Assembly: GCA_026770025.1 (NCBI GenBank)
Contig: JAMXDE010000007.1
Location: forward strand, 1,488,001 to 1,552,000
Direction of reading: 5' to 3'
Origin: Craspedostauros australis
Lineage: Eukaryota > Bacillariophyta > Bacillariophyceae > Mastogloiales > Achnanthaceae
DNA length: 64,000 nucleotides
Of the stretch, positions 33,101 to 42,138 are shown piece by piece. The notes below the pieces were generated by a model that saw nothing but the letters and a program-made list of their open reading frames with translations, searched no databases and was not told the origin of the DNA. Positions within the stretch are counted from its first letter, which is position 1, and every line of letters starts with the position of its first letter. The position numbers and the translations under genes are program-made.

Positions 33101-34171
33101 GATTCGTACCTGAAGCCACCTCATATGCACCATCCTTCGCATGGACCGCCACCGCACATGCACTCGCGCCAAGGCGGGCATCAAGGTGCTTTCCCGCCGC
33201 ACTCTGCTTCGTGGGCGACCGCAGATTCCGTGGGGTCTCATCCATCTCAGTTCCGGCAGGGGCCGCCACCGTCGAGCCACTATCCGGGATACGGGCCAAG
33301 ACCTGGCTACGGACATGGCGGTCCGCCGATGATGAGGAACTACTCTCACGACAGCGGCCACACGCGTGCTTCGCCACCGACCGGGCCGCCACCACGGTTG
33401 CACCCAGGTCAGAACGGGCCACCGTCGGCATTCCAGCCACCGCCCGAATTCCTAGCACCGCAGAATCCTGGTCTGAACCGGCGACCGACGATGCCTGTGT
33501 ACATCATGCCCACGAACCACGGTGCAGGCCGAGGTGGGCGTGGTCACGGTTCCACCGGTAGCGCCGGTTGGTCGAAGGACGATGATCAGCGCCTTTCGGA
33601 CATCGTGAAGAAGTACAAGAATCCACGCGATTGGGAACCCATCGCCAAGGAGCATGGGTGCGGCAAGTCCGCCAAGGACTGCCACGACAGGTACATCCGA
33701 TACTTGAAACCTGGGGTGCGCAAGGGTCAGTGGACCGATCATGAGGATGCTATCGTGATTGAGGCTGTGACGACATCGTCGGAGCAGCCGTTCACGAGAT
33801 GGTCCGACCTCGCGCAGAGGCTGCCTGGCCGAGTGGGAAAGCAGATCCGCGATCGGTGGGTGAACCACCTGAACCCGAACATCAATCACTTGCCATTCAG
33901 CCGAGAGGATGATCTGAGGCTATGGGAAGGTCACAAGGAGCTCGGCTCGCGCTGGGTGGAGATCTCCACGAAGATCTTCAACTCGACGAGATCTGAGAAT
34001 CACATCAAGAACAGATGGTACAGCGCCTCATTCAAGAAGTTCGTGCGCAACGAGTTCGGCGCCGATGCTTACACCAGCGGGAAGAAGGCAGACTCCAACG
34101 CCAAGTCGAAGAAGAAGGCGGCACCAACCGCTGCCACCTCCTGCGCCGCAGAGGCATCGAAGAAACCTTGA
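30110..34171 (+). CDS. three-repeat MYB DNA-binding protein, 1353 aa
   Basis: The ATG is at 30110 after an in-frame GA-rich leader. The first 1150 residues are predicted disordered: Gln/His runs near 105-150, Pro/Gly/Tyr-rich stretches near 150-360, then Ser-rich and mixed-charge sequence with basic NLS-like TKRAKRSS near 705. At the C-terminus three consecutive MYB/SANT repeats are seen at about residues 1153-1315: WSKDDDQRLSDIV, then KGQWTDHEDAIVIEAV ending in IRDRWVNHLNP, then FSREDDLRLWEGH ending in HIKNRWYS. The last two carry the usual third-helix RDRW and KNRW. Repeat 2 has a short insertion (SSEQPFT). This is an R1R2R3-type arrangement, as in cell-cycle MYBs, but domains normally N-terminal are placed last here. 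A Lys-rich tail follows. Role: sequence-specific transcription factor, targets unknown. Confidence 0.9.
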   Translation: MKAEAESKTKATGPTVPTDGNDATSNAKQQQQPQPGRGHLPTVITVDTSHGTDATSADGTATGGSGANGDHGSGVGPSESEQRFGQARTPKHANKTRDDSASNQSGRMPSAATGSGHGIQQRQQQQQHAHPHHQTRPPPHGHPHGHPHPHAQQAQRRSPFPPYGQPPRAYDGRPLGGSGAFQPHESRRKPAQAPADRYYDSRGPVQVSPGAGTTVEYHHAGPAPGPPGPPPPGYHVRGGPPVRPDGTYITHPQHPGAPPGAYYDRSRYGSAPYNGQRAAPHGYDGRGPPPPPPSTSHRGFRPPYPHQYSAQQGFSGYPPQDIRGGQPPSWGARQPPPPYHHPYPHGPSGGSTTSPGAGQPGQAASAGGNGNVGTGQPGSSMSREPAPGMRGPGQQYAHGPRHTRRSPHPEHSPRSHHSQYGQPNQHQQQTNAANAPAHDGYRVSRAVSSSFDVGVSKDRTAAHHSSQAASTSTVTSPRRDPAEQSAKPTSQQPTAGKKKSAGNQSKSAADSSNGNGNGNSAGDNDLPDDVSWGQLNQVQSVDEAAMRDRLSKRGVGKDGDDDQPRSNSSSLTNSPTQGIEQRHAKMAEETVAEAARQASSLDSLCSVASAQEPLDTTRAQASVSAQPSSPTSDVGLLDLMKCSSGSSGLLHLPAHQRSQDAYSIEGKRSLDEERGDSNTAGPGQETVSDEMRRAPSAEYDDLKSEDGSQRPTKRAKRSSDALRSTLDSKITKSPLSIACSPPTSPSGLERRGSLGSTTIDPKFSSGDGTAGRLGVKQEYHQSPQPMDASYFDKPPSYSYSIDSAPSIPKEPGHRRGLSLPSLPPRPGSSTSSTITPKDTLTLGVDRDGDNNSYGNGAVPSVPSWEIHAQDSFGGGSLSASGYGLMPNFSFQDYPMLSASESNLGANYGPGPETASGRDSALSQQLTGTTDPKKESLASTAGGEPGMDPRHRGPAPPSQPPIESRNQSFDAYHRGGSFHRSDSMDPSYSDPHGRQPMNDSYLKPPHMHHPSHGPPPHMHSRQGGHQGAFPPHSASWATADSVGSHPSQFRQGPPPSSHYPGYGPRPGYGHGGPPMMRNYSHDSGHTRASPPTGPPPRLHPGQNGPPSAFQPPPEFLAPQNPGLNRRPTMPVYIMPTNHGAGRGGRGHGSTGSAGWSKDDDQRLSDIVKKYKNPRDWEPIAKEHGCGKSAKDCHDRYIRYLKPGVRKGQWTDHEDAIVIEAVTTSSEQPFTRWSDLAQRLPGRVGKQIRDRWVNHLNPNINHLPFSREDDLRLWEGHKELGSRWVEISTKIFNSTRSENHIKNRWYSASFKKFVRNEFGADAYTSGKKADSNAKSKKKAAPTAATSCAAEASKKP

Positions 34172-34516
34172 GGCAAATGCTCGCTGAGTTAAACGCAGAC
34201 ACAGAACATTCATACTAGTACATAACGCAACACCAGTTAAACCATAATACCGTTTGAGAGTGCAGAAGCGACGCCATGACGATTGTTGTTGTGTGTGTTC
34301 GAGACATGATTAGCTTGTTGTCATCATATTACTATTCTGCAGGGTGTGCACTTTTTCCAACTCGCAGTGACACACAAGCAAACTCGTATTCGTACGTATG
34401 TATGTCACGAAGTGCATGATTATATGGCAGACACGTTGTTAGCACATGTCTCACGCACGAGCGGACACTCTGCTCCTATATCCGTGAAAGTGCTTGAACC
34501 ATAGCCATACTCGTAC

Positions 34517-35336
34517 TTAGTTGAGGACCTTTCCGAGGACGACGGATCCAATGAAGGAAGCGGCACCAGCAGCTCCCAAGGCACCGACGGCGGCCGTCTG
34601 CGCGGCAACCTCAAGGATGGTATCATCCGGGATGAGGACAACGGCACCAACAGCTCCAGCGGCGCACGCGGCGCTGGCTCCCACAAGGGCCGATGGTGGG
34701 ATGGTGATGAGCTGGGCAGCCAGCGGAAGCGCGGCAGGCGCCAATTCGACGACCTTCGGCAACAGCGGCAGCAATTCCGGTGTCACGGCTTCCACCAGGA
34801 CGAGGATCTCCTTGTTCTCGGCCGCCAGAGCGAGGAGCGGCTCCAATTTGGACAGCGACAGACCCGCCTTCTGCGCCTTGGACAGCAGACCGGACCGTGC
34901 CACCTGCGTCAAAAGTCCCGAGGACTCGACCTGCGTCAGGAGATCGCGCACGGCGATGTTATTTCCGAGGCCATCGACCTCATCGGCCAACGAGGCGGCC
35001 AGCGGTGTGGTGCTGACGGCAGCGCGTGGCTGCGGGGCGAAGGCCGAAGTGGTTGTGGCGGCGGCGGCTGAATGTGGTGCGAGGATAATGGTGCATGTCG
35101 ATGCAAAGCGTGTGAGAAAGGAAGTGTTTGCATCATCTTTTTGCGTTCCGGAAATTGTCATGATCGGCGCATGGCGCAACTTCAACAACGTCCAACACGA
35201 AGCAGCGCGCCATTCGACGCAAGCGATGAAAACACGGCGTTCTTGTTGGCGCCAACGGTGATGGTTTGGCGCAGCTTTCTGCATCATCGGCATTCCCGGC
35301 CCTGCACTCACCAGCGATGAGCAAACTGAGCTTCAT
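34517..35336 (-). CDS. plastid-targeted DUF1118-like protein, spliced, 191 aa
   Basis: A 25-nt first exon (35312-35336) gives MKLSLLIA plus one base. The donor GTGAGT (35306-35311) and an acceptor CATTCAG ending at 35068 bound a 244-nt phase-1 intron. Splicing yields MKLSLLIAAAAATTTSAFAP, a short signal peptide ending in SAFAP, the ASAFAP-type cleavage motif that sends diatom proteins into the plastid with Phe at the mature end. The unspliced 264-aa frame has no signal peptide, so splicing is strongly favoured. The mature part has repeated LLTQV, LLSKAQKAGLSLSKLEPLL blocks and a hydrophobic C-terminus with VLIPDDTILEVAAQ and an Ala/Gly-rich segment. This resembles DUF1118 plastid proteins of plants and algae, whose function is unknown. 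Convergent with MYB, divergent from PTH2. Confidence 0.8.
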
Positions 35337-35915
35337 TTTGGATGGATGTATTGGGGATGTGAAGGGGTGTGGAAAAACGAAGAGTTGGATACTGTATCGC
35401 AACAGATGGAAAGGTGTCGTTGTCAGTGTCGTTGTTGGCGTTGGTGCTGGAAAGTACGATGGATGAGATTGTTGCTGTTGTTCAACACGCCCACACATGG
35501 CACACCAAGAGAGGAAAGACAAACAACGCCGCAGTGGTTCGTGTTGTTGGATGGCGGCGACCATGGCGCACAACGCAAACAGGCAGCGACGATTGTGATA
35601 CGCAACGCACGTCAACAGCCGACTGGCGAAGGACGGACGCAAGTTCAATACGTGAACCAAATCGTTCCTCGTGATTGAACGCAGCCACCACAAAATCGTT
35701 GTGACGGAATCGAGATGACGGATTTGTTCGCCATCGATGATGTTCCGCATCCAACAACACGGATTCGATGACTTTGGGAAGACCGCAGCGGAACACGATC
35801 CATTCATTCCATCACAACAACAGAGTGGAACGAGGCACCATCAACCTCCGAGGTCGGAAGATCCTCTCCCCCACCATACTCGACTTACCACACCATACCA
35901 TACGATACGACCGCG
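35337..35915. promoter_or_regulatory. shared upstream region of two divergent genes
   Basis: The 579 bp between the DUF1118-like start (35336, -) and the PTH2 start (35916, +) must hold both promoters. No clear TATA box or named element was recognised, and no other gene is supported here. Confidence 0.5.
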
Positions 35916-36476
35916 ATGTCCTCCACGCAGCAACCATGGATGTATTTTGTGGCGGGTGCCCTGGTGCCCTCCCTCATCATGCTGCTGACGAAACAATCTG
36001 CTCCATCCTCTCCAAAGAAGACGGACGACAGCGATAGCGACGATGATAGCAGCGACGGCGGCGACAGCGACACGGAAGGCGTCACGCAGGACGGGCCATC
36101 CAGCAACTGGGGATACGCGGATGCCCCGTACAAGATGGTCCTCTGCGTCAACCAGCAGCTGTCGATGGGCAAGGGCAAGATCGCCGCGCAATGCTGCCAT
36201 GCCGCCGTGGGATGCTACAAGCGTGCCGCACGGCAATGTCCCAAGGGTCTGCGTGCCTGGGAGGTGTCTGGATGCGCCAAGATCGCCCTCAAGTGTCCCA
36301 CGCAGGACGAGCTCGAACTCATCGCCGCCAAGGCCGCCTCGCGCGACGTGCCGCTGTATCTCGTGGAGGATGCGGGTCGCACGCAGATCGCGGCCGGGAG
36401 TCGGACGGTGCTGGGATTGGGACCAGCGCCGGCCTACGTCTTTGATGAATTGACGTCGCATTTGAAGCTGATGTAG
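35916..36476 (+). CDS. PTH2: peptidyl-tRNA hydrolase 2 with N-terminal membrane anchor, 186 aa
   Basis: PTH2 enzymes cleave the ester bond of peptidyl-tRNA released from stalled ribosomes. Residues 73-186 form the whole PTH2 domain: KMVLCVNQQLSMGKGKIAAQ with the following CCHAA (family core GKGK.AAQC.HA), then LVEDAGRTQIAAGSRTVLG and the C-terminal GPAPAYVFDELT with HLKL. Residues 8-25 are hydrophobic, followed by a basic residue and an acidic Asp/Ser linker (36-58), as in the membrane-anchored mitochondrial PTRH2 type of animals. Length is close to the human protein. The location is therefore probably the mitochondrial outer membrane or ER, by inference. Start ATG in CCGCGATGTC. It is convergent with the protease gene downstream. 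Confidence 0.93.
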   Translation: MSSTQQPWMYFVAGALVPSLIMLLTKQSAPSSPKKTDDSDSDDDSSDGGDSDTEGVTQDGPSSNWGYADAPYKMVLCVNQQLSMGKGKIAAQCCHAAVGCYKRAARQCPKGLRAWEVSGCAKIALKCPTQDELELIAAKAASRDVPLYLVEDAGRTQIAAGSRTVLGLGPAPAYVFDELTSHLKLM

Positions 36477-36746
36477 GAGACACTAAATTGCAATACATTG
36501 GAACACATTGCAATACTCTGCTGTTGGGCGATGCCTGGAAGAGCGATAGTTGGATGGAATGGTTGAATGGATGGATGGATCCGCACATGGAATGCTGAGA
36601 GAATACCGGTTGAGTAGAGTATTACTCCTCTCAATTGAATTGAATGCACTTCACAGTCGAGTACTCTCTATACTTAACAGCACCACTGTTTGTATTTGTC
36701 TGCTTGTGAAGACATCGTCAATGTTCTCTCCTGTCTCTCTCTCTCT

Positions 36747-38966
36747 TTAGAATCCCTCCCCATACTCGGCATCGTCATCATCATCCGGTTCATCGCGATA
36801 CGTTGAGAATTGCTTGTCCGACATCTCCACGTCCGACTTTACGTACAGTGGTTTCGCGGTTTGGGTCGGAGCGCAGCAGCACCGTCCGATGCAGATCCCA
36901 CAGCACAGCATCAGCACGAGCATTGCCACCACACCAGCCTGGCACGTCGTGTCCGTGCAACTGGCGACGGCCGGGTGCAAGTTGATTGTGCCATCGTCAA
37001 TCTTCTTCCCTTGCTTCTTGTCTTCATGTTCCTCAGTGTGCGGCTTGTTATCAATGTCGCCGGTGTTGTCCTCATCGTCAGTGGTGTCCTCATCGCCTGT
37101 GTCTTCATCATCACCACCGCCCTGTGCAGGCGCATCCTCGTCGGCATCCTCCTCCTCTTCTTGCGAAGACGAGTTCTCGTTGCTTGCATGATTGGGCGCA
37201 ATGTCCTCGTTGACTTCATCCTTGGATGCAATCTCGTCTTCATCGACTCCGAACTCCTGCGTCACGTTCGCCTCTGTATCAGTCTTGAAGCGATCAATCT
37301 CGACTTCGTCCTCGACGGTGGGCTCGGCTGGTTCGTCGATCAGGAAGGGGAAGTCATGCTCCTTCATTAGATGGGTGTGATCGCAGAAGGACTCGGCCCA
37401 GCCCATGCGGTTGTGCTGCATGTCGAACAGGATGTTGTGGCCCATCATGGCGTTGGCACCCAGCACGCTGCCGTTGTCTTCGGACATGTAAAAGCGCGGC
37501 GTGTATCGATCCGTCGGGGCGTAGTACTCCATGTAATGTTCCGGCGGAAAAGCGAGGATGACATCGAGAGGGTGTTCCGGATCGAGGTCGCCGGCAAGTC
37601 CAGGGACGGTGTCGGGATGGGCATCGGCCACCGCCTTGTTGGCCTCCAGGTCGCCCTTGAGCTGGAACAGGATGGTGGGCAACGCCATGAGCTCGTCCTT
37701 CGTCAGCTTCATGCCGCTGTTGCTGTAGTGCTTGCCCGTCAAGGTATAGTAGGCCTTGTGGAAGGCTGGGGCCAGCGCTGTCTCCCAGTACGTGTCGGTG
37801 GTTCCGGAATCCACGATGATGCCGTTCTTGTTCAACAGTTCTTCGCTGGCGGGCAGGGTGATCATCTTGACTCGGGGATTCTCCGCTGCAGCCCCGTCGC
37901 TGACCACAACACCCTGGCGCAGATGGATTTTTCGTATTGCGACCGCAAAGAATCCCTCGTCGAACATGTCGTCAGTGAAGATCATGGGGGTGTCGTTGAG
38001 ACGGTCATCGACGCCGCCCAACGTGATGGATCCGGATTCGGTGCCTTCGCGCGACGGCAGGGGTTGGCGCGCGTAGCACAACGCGAACTGTTCGGACGGA
38101 CCCATCTTGTCAGCGTTGAACATCTGCTTCCAGTAGGACGCATCGGCCCAATCCATGCCCATGATGCCGTCCGCCAGCTGCGTGACGAAGAGTCCTTCGA
38201 TCTTCGTTTGGCAGCCAAAGTCCAGATTGAATGCAAGCTTTGAGGCATGGTGCGGATCCATGTCGTCCTCAGCTGCATCTTGCGCCGCTGCATCAGCGGC
38301 ATCCGCGTGGAAGTGCGGTCCGCCCAAGTAGCACGTATCGTGGGACTCGAAGGCGTACCATTTGGATCCTTCCGCGTATCCCACCTTGACCTGGCAGTAT
38401 TCGTTCTTATTGCCGGGGTGGACGCATTTTCCGAGAGAGCATTCGGTGCAACCCGCAGAGTGAAAGCTGGAGCTATCGCCCTCCCGGAAGAGCTGGTCGA
38501 TATGATGCACTCCGGCGCCGCAGTCTTTGCACTCACTGCACGGGAAGGCGGTGACGCTGCTGCCCGTGTCCACGATGACGGTCTGTCGTTGCGGCGGCGT
38601 TCCAACCCACAGATCGACGTAGTGCGTGCCGTATCCCTGATACAAGGGGCTGAGCTGCTGGGCCTCCGCCATCGATTCGTCGTCGCTTTCGTCTTCGTCC
38701 AGGCTGCGTTGGCGACGGCGGCTGCTGGCATGGCGGCGTTGGTAGTGGCTGCGATACACCTCTTCCTCATCTCTCGTCATGGTGGGTCCATGGTGGGGGA
38801 TGGACGTTGCCAACGATCGCTGATTGCGCTCATTCGCCACATGATGCGGCGTGAGCGACAGAGTGACTGGCTGAAACTCTTGTTTGGCAGACATCACATC
38901 AGCAGCTGCTGATGCACTTCCTGCGATTGCAGCCAACAGCGCAGTGCTCAATTGGAGGAACTTCAT
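36747..38966 (-). CDS. membrane-anchored pepsin-type aspartic protease, 739 aa
   Basis: The ATG at 38966 gives a signal peptide (MKFLQLSTALLAAIAGSASA); an upstream ATG at 39164 gives a basic non-secretory extension and was not chosen. A pro-like basic region follows (RRHASSRRRQRSLDED). The A1 protease domain has its first catalytic Asp at 133 (VDTGSSVTAFPC) and second at 386 (VDSGTTDTYW). A Cys-rich insert sits just after the first site (CSECKDCG to about 212), as in plasmepsin V-like proteases. A long acidic Asp/Glu linker (about 560-650) leads to a transmembrane helix at 677-698 and a Cys-rich, acidic cytosolic tail. Role: protein cleavage in the secretory pathway or at the surface; substrate unknown. 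A paralogue with an altered active site lies at 61233-63164. Confidence 0.9.
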   Translation of the reverse strand: MKFLQLSTALLAAIAGSASAAADVMSAKQEFQPVTLSLTPHHVANERNQRSLATSIPHHGPTMTRDEEEVYRSHYQRRHASSRRRQRSLDEDESDDESMAEAQQLSPLYQGYGTHYVDLWVGTPPQRQTVIVDTGSSVTAFPCSECKDCGAGVHHIDQLFREGDSSSFHSAGCTECSLGKCVHPGNKNEYCQVKVGYAEGSKWYAFESHDTCYLGGPHFHADAADAAAQDAAEDDMDPHHASKLAFNLDFGCQTKIEGLFVTQLADGIMGMDWADASYWKQMFNADKMGPSEQFALCYARQPLPSREGTESGSITLGGVDDRLNDTPMIFTDDMFDEGFFAVAIRKIHLRQGVVVSDGAAAENPRVKMITLPASEELLNKNGIIVDSGTTDTYWETALAPAFHKAYYTLTGKHYSNSGMKLTKDELMALPTILFQLKGDLEANKAVADAHPDTVPGLAGDLDPEHPLDVILAFPPEHYMEYYAPTDRYTPRFYMSEDNGSVLGANAMMGHNILFDMQHNRMGWAESFCDHTHLMKEHDFPFLIDEPAEPTVEDEVEIDRFKTDTEANVTQEFGVDEDEIASKDEVNEDIAPNHASNENSSSQEEEEDADEDAPAQGGGDDEDTGDEDTTDDEDNTGDIDNKPHTEEHEDKKQGKKIDDGTINLHPAVASCTDTTCQAGVVAMLVLMLCCGICIGRCCCAPTQTAKPLYVKSDVEMSDKQFSTYRDEPDDDDDAEYGEGF

Positions 38967-39190
38967 CTTGGACTGGATTGCTCGGAGTTGTTGGTCTCTG
39001 GTTGCTGAAGTGGTGTTGGATTGTTGCTGGATGGTGCTGAATGGAAAGGACGCTGTATTGTGACCTGACCGTTGAGAAATGCCGAATCTGGAATTCTGTC
39101 TCTGAGAAACGGCGCAGAATTGGATAGCCTTCCTCTTCCTCTTGATCTTGATCCTGCTCTGCAATCTATTCTATTATGGTTATCTCTCGT

Positions 39191-39224
39191 TTGCTTTCAA
39201 TTGCTTTCAATTGCTTTCAATTGC
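39191..39224. repeat. 10-bp tandem repeat, three copies
   Basis: TTGCTTTCAA occurs three times in tandem and a fourth begins. Confidence 0.9.
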
Positions 39225-39358
39225 GGGAGGTTGCTTTGGTTGTGATGACGGAGACAAGAAGCCGAGTCCTTCAGTCCGATCTGAATTGGTTGAGGTCGGT
39301 TCCGCTTCAATGCGATGTGCGCAATGCTCCCAATTGAACCTGTGTGATGCCTGTTATT

Positions 39359-40459
39359 AGAGGCCTATCGCATTTCACATTGGGAGTCCCACGGTACAAA
39401 ATAACCTGATAATGACATTTTTAGAGGGGCAACATGCGAACTTCCCCCTCGGAAAGTGAAACTCGATTGCGTTTTAGGAGCCAAAAACACAATTGAGTTT
39501 CACATTGCAGTCCCGGCAATCCAACCTTCCACGTGTTGGAACGAAACCAATGGCCAATCATTTCTCTTCATTGGCAGCAATGTTGAGTCGTCCTTGTCGT
39601 GACAACGATATTTTTTTGAGATGCTAGTGATGATGAAACTAGCATTCCGAATGAGAGGTGCATGGAGCGATAGAGAGCGATTACGATGTCGAATATGCCT
39701 GTAAGCTTCACATATGATATCTGCGCGCAAGTATCAAAGGACCCCTTCATGATCCAGCTGAGGAATCTTTGCTCATATCCTATTTCACCCGATACAACAT
39801 CCGCGGCGTGTTCCTGATGCTCTGAGGACTAGTGTCGTCAGATACGACCAGAGACTTCTACCAACGCGCATTTTGCATCCTTTGGAGATCCTTACTGCCA
39901 TATCGGAAGTCGTTGTTGGTCTCCAACCAACCCAACATGCAATCGCAATAGTTCTGTGTAGACTGCGTATAGAGCTTCTATTGGACAACAAACTGCTGAT
40001 CCATCTCCATGATACGGTGATCAAGAGGTCTCTGCCATCGACATTGGCAACAGAGCCTTGAACAAGCCGTGAATTAGCAGGGAAAAAGTGCTTGCGCATC
40101 TGTTGCCGGACCTCTGTTGGTGGCAAAGTTGAGACAGAAGAGATGGCAACGAACCTCTCACAACACGAAGCTCCTAAGAGGAGAAAGAGGGATGTGCGTT
40201 GCGTGCAACTCAGAGCACACCCATTAATGATCCTATCAACCTTTGGTCTCAACAAGTGATGCGATAACATGCAAGGAGCATTCTTATCAGAGCAGTCTAA
40301 ACTAGAGCTCTATTCTACAGAAGAGAAGCCGATCCAGTCATGTTGGTCGTCTTTCCGTGTTGGTCACGAACGAGTCACGAGTACCAATGTGAAATCCGAA
40401 CGTGAGTGCCACATGTGACATGAACACAGGGGTGTGAATGTGAAATGCGATAGGCCTCT
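39359..40459. mobile_element. 1.1-kb TIR element, non-autonomous
   Basis: Perfect 23-bp inverted ends: AGAGGCCTATCGCATTTCAC plus three more bases on the left (39359-39381) and its complement on the right (40437-40459). A 3-bp flank ATT stands on both sides (39356-39358, 40460-40462). A 161-codon minus-strand frame inside (39785-40270) has no recognised domain, so no transposase is claimed. The 3-bp duplication recalls PIF/Harbinger-like elements, but this is weak. Confidence 0.7.
39456..39503. other. long hairpin inside the TIR element
   Basis: GTGAAACTC at 39456 and GAGTTTCAC at the far end form the outer stem. It continues inward with ATTG and GTTTT pairing to AAAACAC and CAATT, giving about 18 pairs around a short loop. 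Confidence 0.75.
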
Positions 40460-40488
40460 ATTGTGACTCTCGGTCGGGGAATCGTGGT

Positions 40489-41334
40489 TTGCGGGTCTTT
40501 GTCATGTGTTTGCGAAAGCACGATCAGTGCACACACAGTCGTTCTTTCGTTGTTTTCACGTACGCGAAGATGACGAACACGGACCGAATCACGAGTCTTT
40601 GTGTTCGCACGAGTCAATTTCCACATTCTTGTGTCGAAAGCAGGTTGTGGTCTAATGATAGTCATAGCATGCCATGTTCCTTGGGATTGGGGTGCCGATG
40701 CCAAATCAAGCTGGTGTCTGCTTCGGGAGTCCACAAGGGGGAACCAGGTCGCTCCTCTTGGTTGAGGACGTGGCATTGGTGTTGGTGGGCGTTTGCCATC
40801 TTCATCTTCGTTCGTCCACATCTCGGCAGCGTCATGGTCGATCCTTTTCACACCTCTAGTACGCAGTCATCAGCGGCACATGCCGTTCTCAAGATTAGAG
40901 AACAATGTGAGAAGCTTCAGGAAATGATCGAGCAGAAGGAGGAAGCCTCATTCAATCCAGGAAAATGGAATTGCAGTCTACCACTCGCAAGTGTAGCAGA
41001 GGGATCAGGCAACCTGGCGGATAGATATGCTTCCACTGTGGGGATGCGAAAGATCACAGACGTCGGGTACAAGTTTCTGAGATGGGAGGTGGACTTGTTC
41101 ACGATCTGCGTCCAGTCTAAGGGTTCATTCAGTACAACCGGGCAAAAGCCTACAGAAGTCCGCGACAGCAGAGACAGGGTTCAACATGAACTTGTAGACG
41201 TCATGTTCGGTCCCAATCGGTTGTTCTGTGTTGCGAGCAAGAAAAGCAGGCTCTCTTGCAAAAAAATTGCACAAGACAACCCTCCACGAAGTAACCTGAA
41301 GACACACTACACTGGCTTTCCAACAGAGGAGAAC
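40489..41334 (+). other. uncertain open frame cut by an LTR
   Basis: A 282-codon open stretch runs from 40489 to the LTR border at 41335 and then a little into it. It has no recognised domain; LKIREQCEKLQEMIEQKEE near residue 135 could form a short coiled coil. Composition (many Cys, Trp, His in the first third) argues against a normal protein. It may be a truncated host gene or chance. Confidence 0.2.
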
Positions 41335-42126
41335 TGTCGAGATGTACATGCGTGTATATGTCGAGATGTACATGGATATGTGCATCGTTCACCTGTTATT
41401 CTCTTATACGTACTTGGACGGTACAACTACATTCGTGTCAATAGTATGCTGTGATTCGTCAGAATTACAGTGGAAATGGAACACACGAAAACGAGCAGAC
41501 TTTCTGGAGGAAATTTGCAATCGACGATTTCTGAGAGAATTAGAAGATCGTCCGTCCATCCATCAATGGTACCAAGAGAATCTCGAGGTACTTCCCAACT
41601 AAACCTCAGATGACGATATCATCTGACAGACTACTACATCACCAATGGAACGTGACATCTGGAGAGCAGAAGAACGCCTACTGACGTCAACAGGATGTCA
41701 TCATGTCACCACGTCGACATCTGTCTCCAAGTCAGAGCAGGAGGCAGAGATCCGATGACCGAGGACATCAAGATCATGGATACAGGAGGTGAACTTCAAA
41801 TGGTAAGTACTCATGGAGTAGGAACCAGCACTGAATGAACGGAGTGTCAAGTGCGAAGTACACATCGAACGTGGGGTATCGTGTAGCACGAAGCACACGA
41901 TATTGAGAGAGAGAGAGAATACGAAGAGTAGCAAGAGAGCATCTCGCTCACCAACTCATAGTCGGAGACTGAATCTACAAAACAGATTGAAGCGCCAAGA
42001 GCATCGGGCAAGAGAACGGACACCAAGACGATCGGAGTGCCAACGTACTGAAATAGCAAATAGAACGACTATCAACCAACACCATCTTCCACGATCGTAG
42101 GCTTCCAATCACGGAACTTGCCAACA
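41335..42126 (+). repeat. 5' LTR of copia element C
   Basis: It is 792 bp, TGTCGAGATGTACATG to GGAACTTGCCAACA, opening with two tandem units of TGTCGAGATGTACATG. It is homologous to the reverse complement of B's LTRs, with many point differences. Confidence 0.93.
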
Positions 42127-42138
42127 CGTTTATAAACG
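42127..42138 (+). other. palindrome CGTTTATAAACG next to the LTR of C
   Basis: The same 12-bp palindrome and following bases (ATAGATCAGGGCGA) as in element B are preserved in this older copy, so the site is a fixed part of the family. Confidence 0.6.

Noticed and set aside
38969-39164. Upstream start for the pepsin-type protease
   Set aside because: The 66-residue extension is basic and would bury the signal peptide; the ATG at 38966 is better.
40489-41454. 321-codon frame as a host gene
   Set aside because: Its last 40 codons are LTR sequence and the rest has odd composition and no domain; listed only as an uncertain frame.
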